Shown one piece after another: positions 14,584 to 18,477 of a stretch of DNA of 18,477 nt. Both the position numbers and the translations under genes were made by a program. Origin of the DNA: Bacillota bacterium (GTDB lineage Bacteria; Bacillota; Clostridia; Lachnospirales; Lachnospiraceae); contig JAGFXQ010000124.1 of assembly GCA_017861355.1 (NCBI GenBank), positions 1-18,477 on the forward strand, given 5' to 3'. Position 1 is the stretch's first letter. Each line of letters opens with the position of its first letter. The notes below the pieces were generated by a model. It had not been told where the DNA came from. It worked only from the letters and a program-made list of their open reading frames with translations, and did not search any database.

Positions 14584-15875
14584 ATATCGGAGCGAAGGGA
14601 CTTTCCGGTGAAGGATATGGTGGAAAAGCATTTTGGGATACTGAAGCATATTGTCTTCAGTTTTATATCTTCAATAATCCGGAGGCGGCAAAAAATCTCC
14701 TTTGTTACCGATACAATCTGCTCCCGGAAGCAAGAGAAAGAGCGAAGGAACTTGACTGTGAAGGAGCTTGTTATCCTATTTCTACAATTGACGGTATCGA
14801 AACCTGTGGAGCTTGGCAGCATTCTAGCCTACAGATACATGTGAGCGGTGCAATTGCATATGGAATATTTAACTATAACCGAATTTGTAAGGATAAGGAA
14901 TTTATATATTCCAAGGGAATTGAAATGCTACTTGAGATTAGCCGTTTCTATAAGAGCAGAGTTCAGCAGCATCCGATAACCGGTAAATATGGCTATTACG
15001 GAGTAATGGGTGTGGATGAATTCCATATGATGGTTAATAATAACTGCTTTACCAATTATCTTGCAAAAAAGGCAATGGAATTCACCTTGGAAGTGGTTAA
15101 GGAAATGAAGACCGCTGCGGAAGACAAACTGAATGATATTTTAAATAAATTAGAGTTATCGCAGGAAGAAATGGAAGAGATCCGTGATATTTCAGAGAAT
15201 ATGTATCTTCCGAAAAATGAGGATGGGCTATATGAGCAACATGAAGGATTTTTTGTTTTACCTCATATTGAACTTGATTCCATTCCGGTAACGGATTTTC
15301 CGTTATATCATAACTGGTCCTATGATCGAATCTATCGGACGGATATGATAAAACAACCGGATGTCCTGATGATGCAGTTCATGTACAGTAGTGATTTTAC
15401 GAAGGAGATCAAAGCGGTTAACTATGATTATTATGAACCAAGATGTATACATGAATCATCGTTGTCGCCTTCCGTTCATTCGATCATCGCTTCTGAAATT
15501 GGAAGAAACAAAGAAGCATATGAGTTTTTCCAGTTTGCGACCAGACTTGATTTGGATAATTACAACCGTAATACGGATGAAGGCCTTCATACAACATCCA
15601 TAGCAGCTGCCTGGATGAATATTGTATATGGATTTGGTGGTCTGAGATCAGATAGTGAGATCATAAGTTTTAGTCCATCCATACCGGAGAAATGGGATAC
15701 ATATCAATTCTCGCTGATTTATCATGATGCATTACTTCAGATAAAAGTATCAAAAGATAAAGCTAGCTTTGTCGTTCAGGACGGAACAAGTGTAAATGTT
15801 ATTATTTACGATAAGGAATATACCGTTGATGGAAATGGAATTAAGGTGTTAATTCCAGAGGAATATAAACAATAA
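14490..15875 (+). pseudogene. GH65 disaccharide phosphorylase, 3' fragment (catalytic barrel and C-terminal domain)
   Basis: In this frame the sequence reads IEGDDENQQGIRF, then CIFQLHQTYRGSDPTLNIGAKG and FWDTEAYC, the hallmark start of the GH65 (alpha/alpha)6 barrel. The catalytic general acid is the Glu in GVDEFHMMVNNN (codon 15018-15020). The phosphate-binding region is GLHTTSIAAAWM. A C-terminal beta-domain ends at 15875. GH65 enzymes split alpha-linked glucosides (maltose, trehalose, kojibiose, nigerose and similar) with phosphate, giving beta-glucose 1-phosphate. The exact sugar cannot be read here, but the next gene uses that product. The fragment has no own strong ribosome binding site; the first in-frame start is a TTG at 14547, inside the conserved motif. 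The two fragments together total about 720 residues, where family members are usually about 760. Confidence 0.8.
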
Positions 15876-16004
15876 GGAAGAACCCAGCAGTACATACGGA
15901 TAAGATGTATTACTCCTCGCTAAATCTTAAAATGCAATAGGGAAGACTTGTATAATTACTTTCAAAGCAGTATGAGAAATGATGTATAGACTAGGAGATT
16001 GGAT

Positions 16005-16661
16005 ATGATTAAAGGTGTTATATTTGATTTGGATGGGGTTCTTGTTTCAACGGATGAGCTCCATTTTAAGGCATGGAAGATGCTTGCGGAGGAATTGGGA
16101 ATTACGAATTTTACGAAGGATGATAATGCCAGGCAAAAGGGTGTCAGCCGAATGGCTTCGTTGGAAGTTGTTTTAGAGAAAGCGGAGGATACTTATTCAT
16201 ATCAAGAAAAGTTGGAATTAGCTGATAGAAAGAATAACTATTTTATTAAGCTCTTAGAAAACTTAACCGATAGAGATGTACTTCCTGGTGTAATTGAAAC
16301 TTTATCGCTTCTACGAAAAATGGGCCTACGAATTGGAATTGGATCGGCAAGTAAGAATACCCCTCTTATATTAAAAGAGACAGGACTAGAATCTTATTTT
16401 GATGAGGTTAGCTGTGGCCTTGATATTACAAGATCAAAACCCGATCCGGAGGTATTCCTTATAGCCGCTAAGAAATTGGAACTCTCACCCAAGGAATGCC
16501 TTGTTGTAGAAGATTCAAATGCTGGGGTTGTCGCTGCCAAGGCTGCTGATATGAAAACTCTGGGAGTAGGAACGGAATATAAAAAGCTAGGAACTGATTA
16601 TGAAGCATTGACCCTTCAAAATGAAATTGATTGGAGCGCAATAGTGTGTAATGCTTTATAG
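16005..16661 (+). CDS. pgmB: Beta-phosphoglucomutase
   Basis: The protein has 218 residues; AGGAG lies 7 bases before the ATG at 16005 (an in-frame TTG at 15999 overlaps that site and is not used). It is a HAD-superfamily enzyme that turns beta-glucose 1-phosphate into glucose 6-phosphate through a beta-glucose 1,6-bisphosphate intermediate. Key residues fall at the same numbers as in the well-studied lactococcal enzyme: D8 (nucleophile) and D10 in FDLDGVL, H20, K45 and R49 in RQKGVSR, S114 in GIGSAS, K145 in SKPDP, and E169-D170 in VVEDSNAG. It follows the GH65 gene by 129 bases, the classic pairing for intracellular phosphorolysis of alpha-glucosides. With the GH65 gene broken, it may serve another phosphorylase elsewhere. 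Confidence 0.95.
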   Translation: MIKGVIFDLDGVLVSTDELHFKAWKMLAEELGITNFTKDDNARQKGVSRMASLEVVLEKAEDTYSYQEKLELADRKNNYFIKLLENLTDRDVLPGVIETLSLLRKMGLRIGIGSASKNTPLILKETGLESYFDEVSCGLDITRSKPDPEVFLIAAKKLELSPKECLVVEDSNAGVVAAKAADMKTLGVGTEYKKLGTDYEALTLQNEIDWSAIVCNAL

Positions 16662-16745
16662 CGAAGAATAAGCAAATAACATAGGTTCGGACTTAATAAA
16701 GCAAATAGGACATTATCTCTTTTTTATAAGAAATAATAAGTGTAG

Positions 16746-16759
16746 GTTAAGCGGTTAAC
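16746..16759. promoter_or_regulatory. LacI-type operator 2 (upstream of alpha-amylase)
   Basis: GTTAAGCGGTTAAC is a 14-bp near-palindrome and differs from operator 1 (13595) at one position. It sits 147 bases before the amylase start, in a 245-base intergenic stretch. I could not assign a convincing -35/-10 pair beside it. Confidence 0.65.
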
Positions 16760-16777
16760 TCTATAAATGAAGGAGGA

Positions 16778-16846
16778 ATGAGGGAAGAAAGTAAGAAGAA
16801 CTTAGAATTTGTTTCGATGGATAGATTGGGGGTGACGAATAAATAA
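16778..16846 (+). CDS. Possible 22-residue leader ORF before the amylase gene
   Basis: An ATG stands directly behind AAGGAGGA, and the frame runs 22 codons to TAA. The gap between the ribosome binding site and the ATG is only 1-2 bases, shorter than normal, so translation is doubtful. The peptide is charged and has no recognisable motif. It could equally be a remnant or chance. Confidence 0.2.
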   Translation: MREESKKNLEFVSMDRLGVTNK

Positions 16847-16906
16847 TAGTTAAACATTTATCACAACATTATTCAATCAAGATATTAGGAGAGAGGTAGA
16901 ATTATA

Positions 16907-18477
16907 ATGGGAAAAGTTAAGATTATGAAAAAAATAATTGCTGTTGCTCTTAGTGTTGCAATGTTTGCTGTTTCTTTTAATGTAAACATAGATACACAAG
17001 GTGTAAATTTTCAACAGAATAGTACAGCGTATGCTGCAGGATTAGGTACAAGAACACCTGAGATGATACAAGAGGGTACAATTTTACAAGCATTTTGCTG
17101 GTCGTTTGATACGATTACAGCTAATATGGAGGACATCGCGGAAGCAGGGTATACTGCAATTCAGACATCACCGATTCAAGCGTGTTTAGACACTAATCCC
17201 GCGATGACACTTGGTAATACCGGACATTGGTATTATCATTATCAGCCAACTGATTTTACGATTGGAAATTATCAATTGGGTGATGAAGCTGACTTTGTTG
17301 CGATGTGTACTGCAGCAGAAAATGCGGGTATCAAAGTTATTGTAGACATGGTTCCTAACCATACAACAACGGCTTTAGATCAAGTTTCTCCAAATCTGGT
17401 CAGTGCAGCAAGTGGTTCGAGTATATATCATGATACTGGATTAACCAGTACCTCAAATTATTCAGATAGAAGTTATAGTACTCGTTATGCAGTAGGTAAT
17501 CTTCCGGATATCGATACGGAAAACCCGGGCTTTCAGAACTACTTTATCAACTTTATAAATCAGTGTATCGCAGATGGTGCAGACGGTTTCCGTTATGATT
17601 CTGCAAAGCATATTGGTTTGCCCGGTGATCCAGGGGTTGATGAAAGCAATAGTTTTTGGAATAAAGTTACGACTCAGATAACAAATGCAGAAAATATTTT
17701 CAACTATGGTGAAGTATTGCAGGGTACCGGTGATCGCCTTGCTGATTATGTTAATGCAATTGGTGCTACAACATCAAGTGCGTATGGTGCTCAGATTAGA
17801 TCGGCATTAGTAGGAAATAGTTACAAAGTATCCGATATTTCCGGCTACGCTGTAGAACCAAGCGTTGATCCAAATAATCTGGTAACTTGGGTAGAATCTC
17901 ATGATAACTATTATAATGATGGATCCTGGAGCCAGCTAGATAATACTCAGATTGCACTTGGATGGGCAATTATTACTGCCAGAGCAAAAGGCACCCCGTT
18001 ATTCTTTAGTAGACCACAAGGTAGCAGTACAACGAATCAATATGGAACAAATACAATCGGAATCGCAGGCGACGATAACTACAAGAATGATCAGGTTGTC
18101 GCGGTCAATAAATTCAGAGCAGCGATGGCTGGTCAACCTGAGAATTTGATCAATCCAAACGGAAATGCGCAAGTTCTTATGATTGAAAGAGGAACAGAGG
18201 GTCTTGTAATTGTTAATGGAAGCAGCAGCGACTACGCTTTAGACTCCGATACCAATTTAGCAGACGGTACTTATATTAACCATACAAATAATCATAATGT
18301 ATTTACAGTAGTTGGAGGTAAAATCAGTGGTGTTCTTCCTGCTCGCTCGGCAGTGGTATTATACGGAGCAGAAGCAACTAATTCTACAACAGTACATTTC
18401 TATAACGCGGATAAGTGGAGTTCAGTGTATGCACTTGTGGGCAGTGAGGATATACCGGCAACCAGTGACGGAGATGG
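16907..18477 (+). CDS. Secreted alpha-amylase (GH13, AmyE-like), 3' end outside window
   Basis: The first 523 residues are visible with no stop. AGGAGAGAGG precedes the ATG by 9 bases. A Sec signal peptide (KIMKKIIAVALSVAMFAVSF) probably ends at AYA-AG, residue 43. The GH13 barrel closely follows Bacillus subtilis AmyE (subfamily GH13_28): EGTILQAFCWSF and GYTAIQTSPI at the start, VDMVPNHT, the nucleophile D231 in DGFRYDSAKH, the acid E269 in NYGEVLQ, D333 in WVESHDNY, then PLFFSRP and AGQPENLINPNG. It cuts internal alpha-1,4 bonds of starch outside the cell. From about residue 495 a new domain begins (STTVHFYNADKWSSVYALV), like a CBM26 starch-binding module, so the full protein is probably much longer. 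The LacI-type operator upstream links it to the GH65-pgmB genes. Confidence 0.93.
   Translation, partial: MGKVKIMKKIIAVALSVAMFAVSFNVNIDTQGVNFQQNSTAYAAGLGTRTPEMIQEGTILQAFCWSFDTITANMEDIAEAGYTAIQTSPIQACLDTNPAMTLGNTGHWYYHYQPTDFTIGNYQLGDEADFVAMCTAAENAGIKVIVDMVPNHTTTALDQVSPNLVSAASGSSIYHDTGLTSTSNYSDRSYSTRYAVGNLPDIDTENPGFQNYFINFINQCIADGADGFRYDSAKHIGLPGDPGVDESNSFWNKVTTQITNAENIFNYGEVLQGTGDRLADYVNAIGATTSSAYGAQIRSALVGNSYKVSDISGYAVEPSVDPNNLVTWVESHDNYYNDGSWSQLDNTQIALGWAIITARAKGTPLFFSRPQGSSTTNQYGTNTIGIAGDDNYKNDQVVAVNKFRAAMAGQPENLINPNGNAQVLMIERGTEGLVIVNGSSSDYALDSDTNLADGTYINHTNNHNVFTVVGGKISGVLPARSAVVLYGAEATNSTTVHFYNADKWSSVYALVGSEDIPATSDGD

Overview
The window is an 18.5-kb piece of a low-GC Firmicute chromosome. 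Strong GGAGG-type ribosome binding sites, sigma-A promoters, a tRNA without encoded CCA, and the mix of secreted carbohydrate enzymes with a GH65 phosphorylase all suggest a saccharolytic Lachnospiraceae-type clostridium. That placement is inference from protein style; no marker gene is present. No CRISPR array, transposase, phage or toxin-antitoxin gene was seen.

Layout. (1) 1-1383: the 3' end of a right-handed beta-helix protein, followed by an unusual nested inverted-repeat block (1384-1517). (2) 1663-5718, plus strand: an envelope-related group made of a LiaF-like membrane protein, a translationally coupled DUF4097 beta-repeat protein, a D-Ala-D-Ala carboxypeptidase (peptidase S11) and a CPBP intramembrane protease. 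The carboxypeptidase lacks its last helix and the CPBP gene lacks a start and RBS, so their junction looks like a deletion. (3) 5719-6022: gene-free, with two long inverted repeats. (4) 6023-7413, minus strand: a DUF4097 lipoprotein and a YbjQ-family protein, driven by a clear promoter. (5) 7814-8983: an iron-containing alcohol dehydrogenase. (6) 8998-10845, minus: a membrane-anchored glycerophosphodiester phosphodiesterase. (7) 11158-13145: a probable Mn-type CDF metal exporter in an operon with an amidohydrolase. (8) 13289-13501: tRNA-Gln(CUG) with promoter, a leader holding a perfect 32-bp tandem repeat, and a strong terminator. (9) 13564-18477: an alpha-glucan locus with a broken GH65 phosphorylase, beta-phosphoglucomutase and a secreted GH13 alpha-amylase (cut by the window end). 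Near-identical LacI-type operators precede the GH65 gene and the amylase.

How the genes would work together. The amylase would cut starch outside the cell. A GH65 phosphorylase would split an imported alpha-glucoside with phosphate to beta-glucose 1-phosphate, and PgmB would convert that to glucose 6-phosphate. The shared operators suggest one regulator controls the set, but no regulator or transporter lies in the window. The GH65 step is probably inactive because its gene carries a frameshift and has lost an internal segment.

I did not find a convincingly new multi-gene system. The points most worth a second look are the two apparent coding deletions (about 4660 and 14482), the nested inverted-repeat elements, the duplicated tRNA leader and the shared operator set.
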